Source: Afipia sp.
Lineage (GTDB): Bacteria; Pseudomonadota; Alphaproteobacteria; Rhizobiales; Xanthobacteraceae
NCBI GenBank assembly: GCA_024508675.1
Contig: JANINQ010000005.1
Span: 496,001 to 560,000 of the forward strand
Length of the DNA: 64,000 bases
Direction of reading: 5' to 3'
Below the pieces are notes generated by a model. That model was not told the origin of the DNA. It searched no databases and was given only the letters and a program-made list of their open reading frames with translations. Position 1 is the first letter of the stretch; every line of letters starts with the position of its first letter. Below, one piece after another: positions 25,729-34,177 of this stretch. The position numbers were made by a program, and so were the translations under genes.

Positions 25729-26269
25729 TGGAATTGACCTCAATTGGACGAGCCCCGATCAGTTCAAGACAGTACGGGATCGCAGGGAAGATAGCGTTCA
25801 GGCAGACATCGATAGCCTCTGGACGGCCGGGCAGATTGACGATCACTGATTGATTCCGGATTCCGGCGAGCTGACGCGACAGGATCGCTGTCGGCACATG
25901 GTCCAGACTCACCCGCCGCATCAGTTCGCCGAAGCCCATAAGCTCGCGGCCGATGACCATGCGTGTTCCTTCCGGCGTGAGATCGCGCGGAGCGGGACCC
26001 GTCCCGCCGGTGGTCAGGATCAAATCGCAACCCTCCCGGTCCGATAATTCGATCAATGCGCTGGCAACACACTCCGCACCGTCCGGAATGATCTTCAGGA
26101 TGACGATCCAGTTCGACTGGATGACTTTCTCGAGAAAATCACTAATCGCCTTTCCGCTTCTGTCTTCATAGACACCCCGGCTCGCGCGGTCAGAAACCAC
26201 GAGGATGCCGATCCGTGCGAGCGTTTTCGATCCCGTGAGATTGGTTGGCGCGTTGCGTCCGAGACTCAT
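25697..26269 (-). CDS. MoaB/Mog-type molybdopterin-binding protein
   Basis: A 190-aa protein of the MoCF-binding family. ARIGILVVSDRASRGVYEDRSG starts the domain; LILTTGGTGPAPRDLTPEGT is the molybdopterin/ATP-binding loop, and VNLPGRPEAI the second site. MogA-type enzymes adenylylate molybdopterin before molybdenum insertion; MoaB homologues can do the same. The ATG at 26269 with GGAGG in front overlaps the upstream stop codon (ATGA). Its place in the nar operon suggests dedicated cofactor supply for NarG. Confidence 0.87.
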   Translation of the reverse strand: MSLGRNAPTNLTGSKTLARIGILVVSDRASRGVYEDRSGKAISDFLEKVIQSNWIVILKIIPDGAECVASALIELSDREGCDLILTTGGTGPAPRDLTPEGTRMVIGRELMGFGELMRRVSLDHVPTAILSRQLAGIRNQSVIVNLPGRPEAIDVCLNAIFPAIPYCLELIGARPIEVNSNVCNAFRPGA

Positions 26270-26622
26270 GAACAGCCTCCGCTTCCTCCACAGGTGCAAC
26301 CGGAATGCCCATGGCCCTTCTCGGCGGAAGGCGCCTGCGACGCTTCGTCATGCTTCAGTGACCAGCCGACCATGTAGGTCAGACATCCCGCGCCCGGGTC
26401 GGTGGTTCGCTCAAGGACATTCATGAGGCCCAGCCAGTCTTCACTGCCGGCAAGGTTTGCGAACCGGCGCACGGCGCCGGACGCATATTCACCGATGCTT
26501 TCGCTGAATCTGCCCGCCATGGAATCCACCCGGGCCAGCAGTACGACGTCACCGCAGGCAATCATCGCTTCGGCTGCGCTCGCCTCGTCGTTAAAGCCAC
26601 GAATGATCTCGCCGAGTTGCAT
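26266..26622 (-). CDS. Small nar-operon protein with Cys-rich tail, unknown function
   Basis: A 118-aa soluble protein, no family recognised. Residues 1-85 are probably helical (FNDEASAAEAMIACGDVVLL, then GSEDWLGLMNVLERTTDPG). The last 17 residues are HGHSGCTCGGSGGCS, His- and Cys-rich and well suited to bind a metal. AAGGGG precedes the ATG. It lies between the parvulin gene (15-base gap) and the MoaB-like gene (4-base overlap), so it is made with the nitrate reductase. Perhaps an assembly or metal-delivery factor; inference only. Confidence 0.75.
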   Translation of the reverse strand: MQLGEIIRGFNDEASAAEAMIACGDVVLLARVDSMAGRFSESIGEYASGAVRRFANLAGSEDWLGLMNVLERTTDPGAGCLTYMVGWSLKHDEASQAPSAEKGHGHSGCTCGGSGGCS

Positions 26623-26637
26623 GAGACGCCCCTTCCC

Positions 26638-27462
26638 CTACTGAACCAGCGGCGTATCGGCGGCAGCAAGCGAGATGCCGGCGATGTCTGCACGGCCCGC
26701 AAGAATCGCCACATATTGTGCGATGGCGCGGTGCTCGACGCTGGCAATGAGATAGTCGGCTATCCGTTCGCGGACGATCTCGAAAGGCAATTTCTGTCCC
26801 TCGGCGCGGCGGTCGAGGCGCACGATATGGAATCCATAGCGCGTTTCCACGATAGCAACCTCACCCGGCTGCATCCGCTCCAGTCCCGCCTCGAATTCCG
26901 CCACCGTTTGCCCGCGCGTGATCTGGCCGAGATACCCGCCATCAGACGCTGACGTCGTACAATTCGAATGATTTGCGGCAAGGTCCGCGAAAGCAGTGCG
27001 ATCCGATTTTACGGCAGCAAGAATCGTATCGGCAGTCGCCCGCGCCGCGGTTCTCGCTTCTGCATCGTTGCGAGGAGCCGCAATCAGGATGTGAGCGGCT
27101 TCATAAAGATCGCCGGAGCGAAAGCGCTGAAGGTTCTGTGCATAAAAGCGACGGCAGGCTGCTTCGTCTGGGTCAGGGGTCGAGACTTCACGCTCAACAA
27201 GCGTTCGCATCGCCGCCTCGTCATCTGTCTCCCTGCGGCCGTCGGAATCGCTCAGCGGTACAGCATCGATGCCGAGACGCGCGGATTCCTGCAACAAAAG
27301 CTCCCGGACCACCAGGGCGCGGGCAGCGGCCTGCCACGCCAGAATGGGTTTAGCTGCGGGATGATTCTGGACCTCCCTTGCAATCGCCTCGCGAGGAATC
27401 ACCACGCCATTGACGCTGATCGTCTTTGGCTTCGGCATAGCATTCGAGACAGAACAATCCAT
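26638..27462 (-). CDS. PpiC-type (parvulin) peptidyl-prolyl isomerase of the nar operon
   Basis: A 274-aa protein. The parvulin domain lies at about residues 140-225, with AAHILIAAPRND, FADLAANHSNCTTSASDGGYLGQI and GEVAIVETRYGFHIVRLD. The N-terminal 110 residues form a SurA-like helical arm (QAAARALVVRELLLQESARLG). No signal peptide is evident, so a cytoplasmic foldase for the nitrate reductase is likely. Parvulin genes next to narI are known in several nar operons. It starts 3 bases after narI ends. Confidence 0.87.
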   Translation of the reverse strand: MDCSVSNAMPKPKTISVNGVVIPREAIAREVQNHPAAKPILAWQAAARALVVRELLLQESARLGIDAVPLSDSDGRRETDDEAAMRTLVEREVSTPDPDEAACRRFYAQNLQRFRSGDLYEAAHILIAAPRNDAEARTAARATADTILAAVKSDRTAFADLAANHSNCTTSASDGGYLGQITRGQTVAEFEAGLERMQPGEVAIVETRYGFHIVRLDRRAEGQKLPFEIVRERIADYLIASVEHRAIAQYVAILAGRADIAGISLAAADTPLVQ

Positions 27463-27465
27463 GAC

Positions 27466-28191
27466 CTACTCCGCAGGTTGAACTGGCGGGGATGAGGCTT
27501 CGCTGCCGCTACGGCGACGCACGATCTGATAACCGCGCCGGCCGAGATACCAGACCGGAGCGCTCCACATGTGGACGAGGCGCGTGAACGGGAAGACAAG
27601 AAACAAGGTCATGCCCAGCACCAGATGCGCCTTGAAGATCGGATGCACATCCAGGACATACGACGCGGCATTGGGCTGCAGTGTCACGATCCCCTGCGCC
27701 CACGACATGAACTTCACCATCTCGTGGCCGTCGAGATGACCGAGCGATACGAAAATCGTCGAAAGCCCCAGCAGGAGCTGCGCGAACAGAAGCAGCAGAA
27801 TGGCCGTATCGCCGAATGACGAGTTGGCGCGAATTCGCGGATCGAACAGCCGGCGATGCGTCAGCAACGAAATTCCGACAAGGCACATGAGACCGGCGAT
27901 GCCGCCAACCACAATCGCCAGCATCTGCTTGAAGCTGTGCGACACGCCCAGCATGTCAAATATCCAGATCGGCGTGAGCAGACCGACAAAATGGCCGCCT
28001 GCGATCATAAGGATTCCGATGTGAAAAAGGTTCGATCCCCAAGTCAACTGGCGGCGCCGGAGCAACTGGCTCGATCCCGTGCGCCACGTATATTGCTCGC
28101 GGTCGAACCGGAAGAGGCTTCCAAACAGGAAAACAGTCACGCAGATATAGGGATACCAGCCGAACACGATGGAATTGAGCGTCTCGCGCAT
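27466..28191 (-). CDS. narI: Respiratory nitrate reductase gamma subunit NarI
   Basis: A 241-aa integral membrane diheme cytochrome b with five transmembrane helices. The His ligands are probably in NLFHIGILMIAGGHFVGLL (about 55-70) and in HPIFKAHLVLGMTLFLVFPFTRLVH (about 188-212). It oxidises quinol at the periplasmic side and passes electrons to NarH. Length matches the family (225-245). Confidence 0.95.
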   Translation of the reverse strand: MRETLNSIVFGWYPYICVTVFLFGSLFRFDREQYTWRTGSSQLLRRRQLTWGSNLFHIGILMIAGGHFVGLLTPIWIFDMLGVSHSFKQMLAIVVGGIAGLMCLVGISLLTHRRLFDPRIRANSSFGDTAILLLLFAQLLLGLSTIFVSLGHLDGHEMVKFMSWAQGIVTLQPNAASYVLDVHPIFKAHLVLGMTLFLVFPFTRLVHMWSAPVWYLGRRGYQIVRRRSGSEASSPPVQPAE

Positions 28192-28202
28192 TTCAATCTC
28201 CC

Positions 28203-28910
28203 CTAATTCACGGACGGCGAAGAATTAACCGCGCGTCTGGCGTGGCGAAGGCGGGCGACGAGTGTGTCGCGGCATCCGGCTTGATCCTGCGTTCCGGGGC
28301 CGAATTTCACCTCCTCTTCCTCCCACGCGGCATCAAGGGCAGCGAAGTCCATCGGGTCCGGATCAGGGCCTTTCAGGAGTTCATCGACTATCGCCTGTTG
28401 CGGCGCTTCGGCGACAATCGCCATGAGCGCATCGAAGACGGCCTGGTAACTTGATTTGCGCCTGCCCAGCCGCTCGGCCATCGCGGCCAGGATATGCGCG
28501 GGCTGGGCGAGCAGATCACGCGCAGCCTCCACTGGCTGAGTCGACAGAAACTCGAGAAACAGCGGCACGAAATCTGGCAATTCATTCGCTGCAATGGCAA
28601 AGCCGGAATTCTCGTACAATGTCTTGAGGTCGACCATCGCCTGACCCCGGTCACGGCTTTCGCCATGAACATGTTCGAACAGATGCAACGCCAGCGAGCG
28701 CGTCCGGTCGAACAGCAGGCCATAGCGTTCCTGCAGATCGTAAAGCTCGCCGGTTGCGATTTCCCCGATCAAGCCGTCGAGTGCACCTCGCTGGGCGGCA
28801 GGCACGAGGTTTTCCGAATCCAGCACGCCTGCGAATTCCGGCGCGGCTGCGATCAGATCATGCGACGGATAGGTGAGAAGCGCGGAAAGAACCTTGAACG
28901 TCTTCATCAC
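28203..28910 (-). CDS. narJ: Nitrate reductase assembly chaperone NarJ (delta subunit)
   Basis: A 235-aa cytoplasmic chaperone of the TorD/NarJ type. It begins with FKVLSALLTYPSHDLIAA; the central LHLFEHVHGESRDRGQAMVDL motif is typical of NarJ, as is LPDFVPLFLEFLSTQP. It holds apo-NarGH until molybdenum cofactor and Fe-S clusters are in. Overlaps narH by 4 bases. Confidence 0.95.
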   Translation of the reverse strand: MMKTFKVLSALLTYPSHDLIAAAPEFAGVLDSENLVPAAQRGALDGLIGEIATGELYDLQERYGLLFDRTRSLALHLFEHVHGESRDRGQAMVDLKTLYENSGFAIAANELPDFVPLFLEFLSTQPVEAARDLLAQPAHILAAMAERLGRRKSSYQAVFDALMAIVAEAPQQAIVDELLKGPDPDPMDFAALDAAWEEEEVKFGPGTQDQAGCRDTLVARLRHARRAVNSSPSVN

Positions 28911-30427
28911 ACGATCTCCATGGGAGTTCTTGCCTTACGCGGCGAGCCGAACAGATTGACTTCGCTCTCGCCTCCCGAGCATCCGTTTCCGAACGTGAAG
29001 CCGCAGGAACCACGCATGTCGTAGGCATCGGCACCGAGTTCGCGATGGGCGGTCGGAATGACGAAACGGTCTTCGTAATTGGCGATTGCCATGATCTTGT
29101 ACATTTCGTCGATCTGCGCAGCTTGCAGGCCCACCCGCCGCGCGATCGCCTCATCGACGACGCCATCGATGGTCTTGGCGCGCATATAGGCGCGCATCGC
29201 CAGCATGCGCTCCAGTGCCAATGTCACCGGCTTCTCGTCTCCGGCTGTGAGCAGGTTGGCGAGATACTTCATCGGAATGCGCAGCGACTTGACGTCCGGC
29301 ATCGTTCCGTCGAGTCCGATCTTCCCGGCGGACGCAGCGGACGTAATGGGCGACAGCGGCGGCACATACCACACCATCGGTAATGTCCGGTATTCGGGGT
29401 GAAGCGGGAACGCCACCTTCCATTCCATCGCCATTTTCCAGATCGGCGATATTTTCGCGGCTTCCAGCCACGCATGAGGAATACCCTGCCGCTCCGCCTC
29501 CGCGATCACCTTCGGATCGTTGGGATCGAGGAACACATCGAGCTGGGCCTGATACAGATCGCGCTCGTCGGGCATGCTGGCTGCCTCGGCAATCCGGTCC
29601 GCATCGTAAAGCACCACGCCGAGATACCGGATACGCCCCACGCAGGTCTCGGAGCACACGGTCGGCTGACCGGCCTCGATGCGCGGATAGCAGAAGATGC
29701 ACTTCTCCGACTTTCCAGAAGACCAGTTGTAATAGATCTTCTTGTAGGGACATCCGGAAACGCACATGCGCCAGCCGCGGCACTTGTCCTGATCAATCAG
29801 GACGATGCCGTCCTCCTCGCGCTTGTAGATCGCGCCCGAAGGACATGCCGCCACGCAAGCCGGATTGAGACAGTGCTCGCACAACCTCGGCAGATACATC
29901 ATGAACGTGTTTTCGAACTGGCCGTAGATTTCCTTCTGCACGCCTTCGAAATTGTAATCCTGCGAACGCTTGGCGAACTCGCCGCCGAGAATCTCCTCCC
30001 AGTTCGGTCCCCACTCGATCTTCTGCATGCGCTCGCCGGAAATCAGCGAGCGCGGACGGGCGGTCGGCATCGCCGACATCTCCGGTGCCTTCTGCAGGTG
30101 CTCATAGTCGAAAGTGAACGGCTCGTAATAGTCGTCGATCTGCGGCAGATCGGGGTTGGCGAAGATATTCGCCAGCACCCGCCACTTGCCGCCGATCTTG
30201 GGCGCGATGGACCCGTTGCGCTTGCGCGACCAGCCGCCCTTCCAACGCGCCTGGTTTTCCCAGTCCTTCGGATAACCGATGCCAGGCTTGGTTTCGACGT
30301 TGTTGAACCACGCGTATTCCATGCCTTCGCGGCTGGTCCAGACGTTCTTGCAGGTCACGCTGCAGGTGTGGCACCCGATGCACTTGTCGAGATTCAGCAC
30401 CATCGCGATTTGAGCGCGGATCTTCAT
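28907..30427 (-). CDS. narH: Respiratory nitrate reductase beta subunit NarH
   Basis: A 506-aa iron-sulfur protein. Cluster ligands are visible in DKCIGCHTCSVTCKNVW (about 16), CEHCLNPACVAACPSGA (about 183), CRGWRMCVSGCPYKK (the Trp marks the [3Fe-4S] cluster) and CIFCYPRIEAGQPTVCSETC. These give three [4Fe-4S] and one [3Fe-4S]. It relays electrons from NarI to NarG on the cytoplasmic face. Overlaps narG by 4 bases. Confidence 0.96.
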   Translation of the reverse strand: MKIRAQIAMVLNLDKCIGCHTCSVTCKNVWTSREGMEYAWFNNVETKPGIGYPKDWENQARWKGGWSRKRNGSIAPKIGGKWRVLANIFANPDLPQIDDYYEPFTFDYEHLQKAPEMSAMPTARPRSLISGERMQKIEWGPNWEEILGGEFAKRSQDYNFEGVQKEIYGQFENTFMMYLPRLCEHCLNPACVAACPSGAIYKREEDGIVLIDQDKCRGWRMCVSGCPYKKIYYNWSSGKSEKCIFCYPRIEAGQPTVCSETCVGRIRYLGVVLYDADRIAEAASMPDERDLYQAQLDVFLDPNDPKVIAEAERQGIPHAWLEAAKISPIWKMAMEWKVAFPLHPEYRTLPMVWYVPPLSPITSAASAGKIGLDGTMPDVKSLRIPMKYLANLLTAGDEKPVTLALERMLAMRAYMRAKTIDGVVDEAIARRVGLQAAQIDEMYKIMAIANYEDRFVIPTAHRELGADAYDMRGSCGFTFGNGCSGGESEVNLFGSPRKARTPMEIV

Positions 30428-33400
30428 TCTGCTGCCTCCAGGCTGGGAGCTGTCGCCGATGGCGTATCGAGCCAGTCGACATTCGCCATCTTGCGGACGA
30501 CGACGAACTCGTCGCGGTTCGAGCCGACGGTGCCGTAGTAATTGAAACCATAAGCCTGCTGGGCGTATCCGCCGATCATGTGCGTCGGCTTGAGAACGAC
30601 GCGGGTGACGGAGTTATGGATTCCGCCACGCTGGCCGGTCTGTTCGGAGCCGGGCACGTTCACGATCTTCTCCTGCGCATGATACATCATGCACATGCCC
30701 TGTCTGATGCGCTGGGAAACCACCGCACGCGCGACCAGCGCACCGTTGGTGTTGTAAACCTCGATCCAGTCATTATCGACGATGCCGGCGCCTTTCGCAT
30801 CGGCCTCGCTGATCCAGACAATCGGCCCGCCACGCGACAGCGTGAGCATGAGAAGGTTGTCGGTATAGGTCGAGTGGATGCCCCACTTCTGGTGCGGCGT
30901 CAGGAAGTTCAGCACCACCGACTTGTTGCCGTTCGGCTTGCGGTCGATCACCGGCTTCACTGTCTTGGTATCGATCGGCGGACGATAGACACAGAATCCT
31001 TCACCGAAGGCCCGCATCCACAGATGATCCTGATAGAGCTGCTGACGACCAGTCAGCGTGCGCCACGGGATCAGTTCGTGCACGTTGGTGTAACAGGCGT
31101 TGTAGCAGACGCTCTCGGACTCCAATCCGGACCAGATCGGCGAGGAAATGATCTTGCGCGGCTGCGCCACCACGTCGCGAAACCGGATTTTCTCATCTTC
31201 TTTCGGGATCGCGAGATGCGTATGATCGCGTCCGGTGAACCCGCCGAGCGACGTCCAGGCCTTGACCGCAACCTCGCCGTTGGTTTCCGGAGCAAGACTC
31301 AGAAGAACTTCGCAGGCATCGATCGCCGTATCGATCCGCGCGAGGCCCTTGCTCGGCCCCTCCTCGGTCACGACACCGTTCAGCCGCTTGAGCAGATCGA
31401 CCTCATGCTCGGTGTTCCAGGTCATGCCCTTGCCGAAGTTGCCGACCTTGCTCATCAGCGGGCCGAGCGAGGTAAACTGCTTGTAGATGTTCGGATAGTC
31501 GCGCTCGACCACGGTAACAGCCGGCATGGTCTTGCCGGGGATTGGATCGATCTCACCCTTCTTCCAGTCTTTCACGTCAAAAGGCTGCGCGATCTCGCCG
31601 GGAGAGTCGTGCATGATCGGTGTCAGCACGACATCCTTCTCGGCGCCCAGCACCTCGGGCGCGACCTTCGAGAAGGCCTTGGCGATGCCTTTATAAATCT
31701 CCCAGTCGGTGCGGGATTCCCAGACCGGATCGATCGCCGCCGTCAGCGGATGAATGAAGGGATGCATGTCGGACGTGTTGAGGTCGTCCTTCTCGTACCA
31801 GGTCGCCGTCGGCAACACGATGTCCGAATACATGCAGGTGGTGGACATGCGGAAGTCGAGCGTGACCAGCAGATCCAGTTTCCCCTCGGGCGCGTCCTCG
31901 TGCCAGACGACCTCATTCGGCTTTTTGGCGCCGTGGTGTCCAAGATCCTTTCCGAGCACGCCGTGACTCGTGCCGAGCAGATGCTTGAGAAAATACTCAT
32001 GCCCCTTACCCGAGGCGCCCAGAAGATTGGAGCGCCAGACGAAGAGATTGCGCGGCCAGTTCTTCGGATTGTCCGGGTCTTCGCAAGCGAGCTTCAGTTC
32101 GCCGGTCTTCAGTGATCTCGCGATATAGTCCTTCGGCTCAAGGCCGGATGCTGCCGCCTGCTTGGCGACCTCAATTGGATTGGTCTGGAGCTGCGGAGCG
32201 GACGGCAGCCAGCCCATGCGTTCGGCACGTACATTATAATCAATCAGCGCGCCGTCCCACGGACCTGCCGGCGCCGTCGGTGACAGAACCTCCGTCACAT
32301 CGAGCGTTTCATAACGCCACTGATCGGTGTGGGCATAAAACGCGGATGTCGAATTCATCTGCCGCGACGGGCGATTCCAGTCGAGGCCAAAGGCCAACGG
32401 CACCCATCCGCTCTGCGGCCGCAGCTTCTCCTGTCCGACATAGTGCGACCAGCCGCCACCCGACTGGCCCACGCAGCCGCACATCACCAGCATATTGATG
32501 ATGCCGCGGTAGTTCATGTCCATGTGGTACCAGTGGTTCAGACCGGCACCGACGATCACCATCGAGCGCCCCTTGGTCTTTTCGGCATTCAGCGCGAACT
32601 CGCGGGCCACCGTGATGATCTGATCGCGCGGTACGCCGCTGATCTTCTCCGCCCAGGCCGGTGTGTACGGCGCGAGATCGTCATAGCCCGCGGCAATATG
32701 CGTTCCGCCCAGACCACGATCCACGCCGTAGTTGGCGACGAACAGATCGAAGACCGACGCAACCAGCGTTTCGCCGTCCTTCAACTGAAGCATCTTCACC
32801 GGAATGTTGCGCGTCAGCACGTCGGGATGATCGGTGCCGAGAAAATGATCGTGCTCGCGGTTTCCGAAATACGGAAAGCCGACCTGCGCCACATCGTCCT
32901 GCGTTTCCATCAGAGAGAGGCGAAGCCTGGTCTCGGCTCCCTTCGCGGTTCGCTCCTCGAGATTCCAGTTTCCTTTCTCACCCCAGCGGAAACCGACAGA
33001 CCCGTTGGGAACAACGATCTCGCCGGACGTCTCATCGTATGCGACCGTCTTCCATTCCGGATTGTTGGATTCATCCAGACCGTTGACGAAATCCGACGCG
33101 CGGACGAAGCGCTCCGGCACATAATATGCGCCCTGCTTCACCAGCCGCACTAGCATCGGCATGTCGGTGTATTTCCGGACGTAATCGTTGAAATACGTGG
33201 TCTTCCGGTCGATGTGGAATTCGCGCAGAATGACATGGCCCATCGCCATCGCGACGGCAGCGTCAGTGCCTTGTTTCGGCGACATCCAGAGGTCGGCGAA
33301 TTTCGACGCTTCCGAATAATCCGGGCAGATCACGACGCTCTTGGCGCCCTTGTAGCGCGCTTCCGTATAGAAATGAGCATCCGGCGTCCGCGTCTGCGGA

Positions 33401-34167
33401 ACATTGGAGCCCCACAGAATGAGGAACCCCGCATTGTACCAGTCGGCACTTTCGGGAACGTCGGTCTGTTCACCCCATGTCTGCGGCGAAGCCGGCGGCA
33501 GGTCGCAATACCAGTCGTAGAACGACATGCAGACGCCGCCCAGCAGCGACAGATACCGCGCACCTGCAGCGTAGCTCACCATCGACATCGCCGGGATCGG
33601 CGAAAAGCCGAAGATGCGATCCGGCCCGTAGCTTTTCACGGTGTAGGCATTCGCCGCCGCCGCGATCTCGGTGACCTCGTCCCAGCTTGCCCGCACGAAA
33701 CCACCAAGGCCGCGCTTCTTGACGTAGGACGCGCGCTTGTCCGGATTCTCAACGATCGACTTCCAGGCCGCGACCGGTGTGAGCGTGGCGCGCGCATCGC
33801 GCCACAACTTCAACAGCCGCGAGCGGACCAGCGGATATTTCACCCGATTGCCCGAATAGAGATACCAGCTATAGCTGGCCCCGCGTGGACATCCCCGCGG
33901 CTCATGATTGGGCAGATCGGGCCGCGTCCGCGGATAGTCCGTCTGCTGGGTTTCCCAGGTGACGATGCCGCCCTTGACATAAACCTTCCATGAGCAGGAG
34001 CCCGTGCAGTTCACGCCGTGCGTGGAGCGGACAATCTTGTCATGCTGCCAGCGCTTCCGGTAACCGTCCTCCCACGACCTGTCTTCGGTGGTCGTGATGC
34101 CGTGTCCGCCGGCAAACTCAGGCTTGGCTCGCGTAAAGAATGTAAGCCGGTCCAGAAAATGGCTCAT
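30424..34167 (-). CDS. narG: Respiratory nitrate reductase alpha subunit NarG
   Basis: A 1247-aa molybdenum bis-MGD catalytic subunit that reduces nitrate to nitrite in the cytoplasm. The FS0 cluster motif HGVNCTGSCSWKVYVK (about 50) has the His-Cys3 pattern of NarG, and GGVCMSFYDWYCDLPPASP is also typical. No twin-Arg signal. The ATG at 34167 (MSHFLDRLTFFTRAKPEF) follows GAGGAGAGG and lies 10 bases after narK; the frame from 34230 overlaps narK and is rejected. Length equals the family norm. Confidence 0.96.
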   Translation of the reverse strand: MSHFLDRLTFFTRAKPEFAGGHGITTTEDRSWEDGYRKRWQHDKIVRSTHGVNCTGSCSWKVYVKGGIVTWETQQTDYPRTRPDLPNHEPRGCPRGASYSWYLYSGNRVKYPLVRSRLLKLWRDARATLTPVAAWKSIVENPDKRASYVKKRGLGGFVRASWDEVTEIAAAANAYTVKSYGPDRIFGFSPIPAMSMVSYAAGARYLSLLGGVCMSFYDWYCDLPPASPQTWGEQTDVPESADWYNAGFLILWGSNVPQTRTPDAHFYTEARYKGAKSVVICPDYSEASKFADLWMSPKQGTDAAVAMAMGHVILREFHIDRKTTYFNDYVRKYTDMPMLVRLVKQGAYYVPERFVRASDFVNGLDESNNPEWKTVAYDETSGEIVVPNGSVGFRWGEKGNWNLEERTAKGAETRLRLSLMETQDDVAQVGFPYFGNREHDHFLGTDHPDVLTRNIPVKMLQLKDGETLVASVFDLFVANYGVDRGLGGTHIAAGYDDLAPYTPAWAEKISGVPRDQIITVAREFALNAEKTKGRSMVIVGAGLNHWYHMDMNYRGIINMLVMCGCVGQSGGGWSHYVGQEKLRPQSGWVPLAFGLDWNRPSRQMNSTSAFYAHTDQWRYETLDVTEVLSPTAPAGPWDGALIDYNVRAERMGWLPSAPQLQTNPIEVAKQAAASGLEPKDYIARSLKTGELKLACEDPDNPKNWPRNLFVWRSNLLGASGKGHEYFLKHLLGTSHGVLGKDLGHHGAKKPNEVVWHEDAPEGKLDLLVTLDFRMSTTCMYSDIVLPTATWYEKDDLNTSDMHPFIHPLTAAIDPVWESRTDWEIYKGIAKAFSKVAPEVLGAEKDVVLTPIMHDSPGEIAQPFDVKDWKKGEIDPIPGKTMPAVTVVERDYPNIYKQFTSLGPLMSKVGNFGKGMTWNTEHEVDLLKRLNGVVTEEGPSKGLARIDTAIDACEVLLSLAPETNGEVAVKAWTSLGGFTGRDHTHLAIPKEDEKIRFRDVVAQPRKIISSPIWSGLESESVCYNACYTNVHELIPWRTLTGRQQLYQDHLWMRAFGEGFCVYRPPIDTKTVKPVIDRKPNGNKSVVLNFLTPHQKWGIHSTYTDNLLMLTLSRGGPIVWISEADAKGAGIVDNDWIEVYNTNGALVARAVVSQRIRQGMCMMYHAQEKIVNVPGSEQTGQRGGIHNSVTRVVLKPTHMIGGYAQQAYGFNYYGTVGSNRDEFVVVRKMANVDWLDTPSATAPSLEAAE

Positions 34168-34177
34168 CAGCCTCTCC

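Noticed and set aside
30580-32115. 511-codon open frame on the plus strand
   Set aside because: Antisense to narG; same reasoning.
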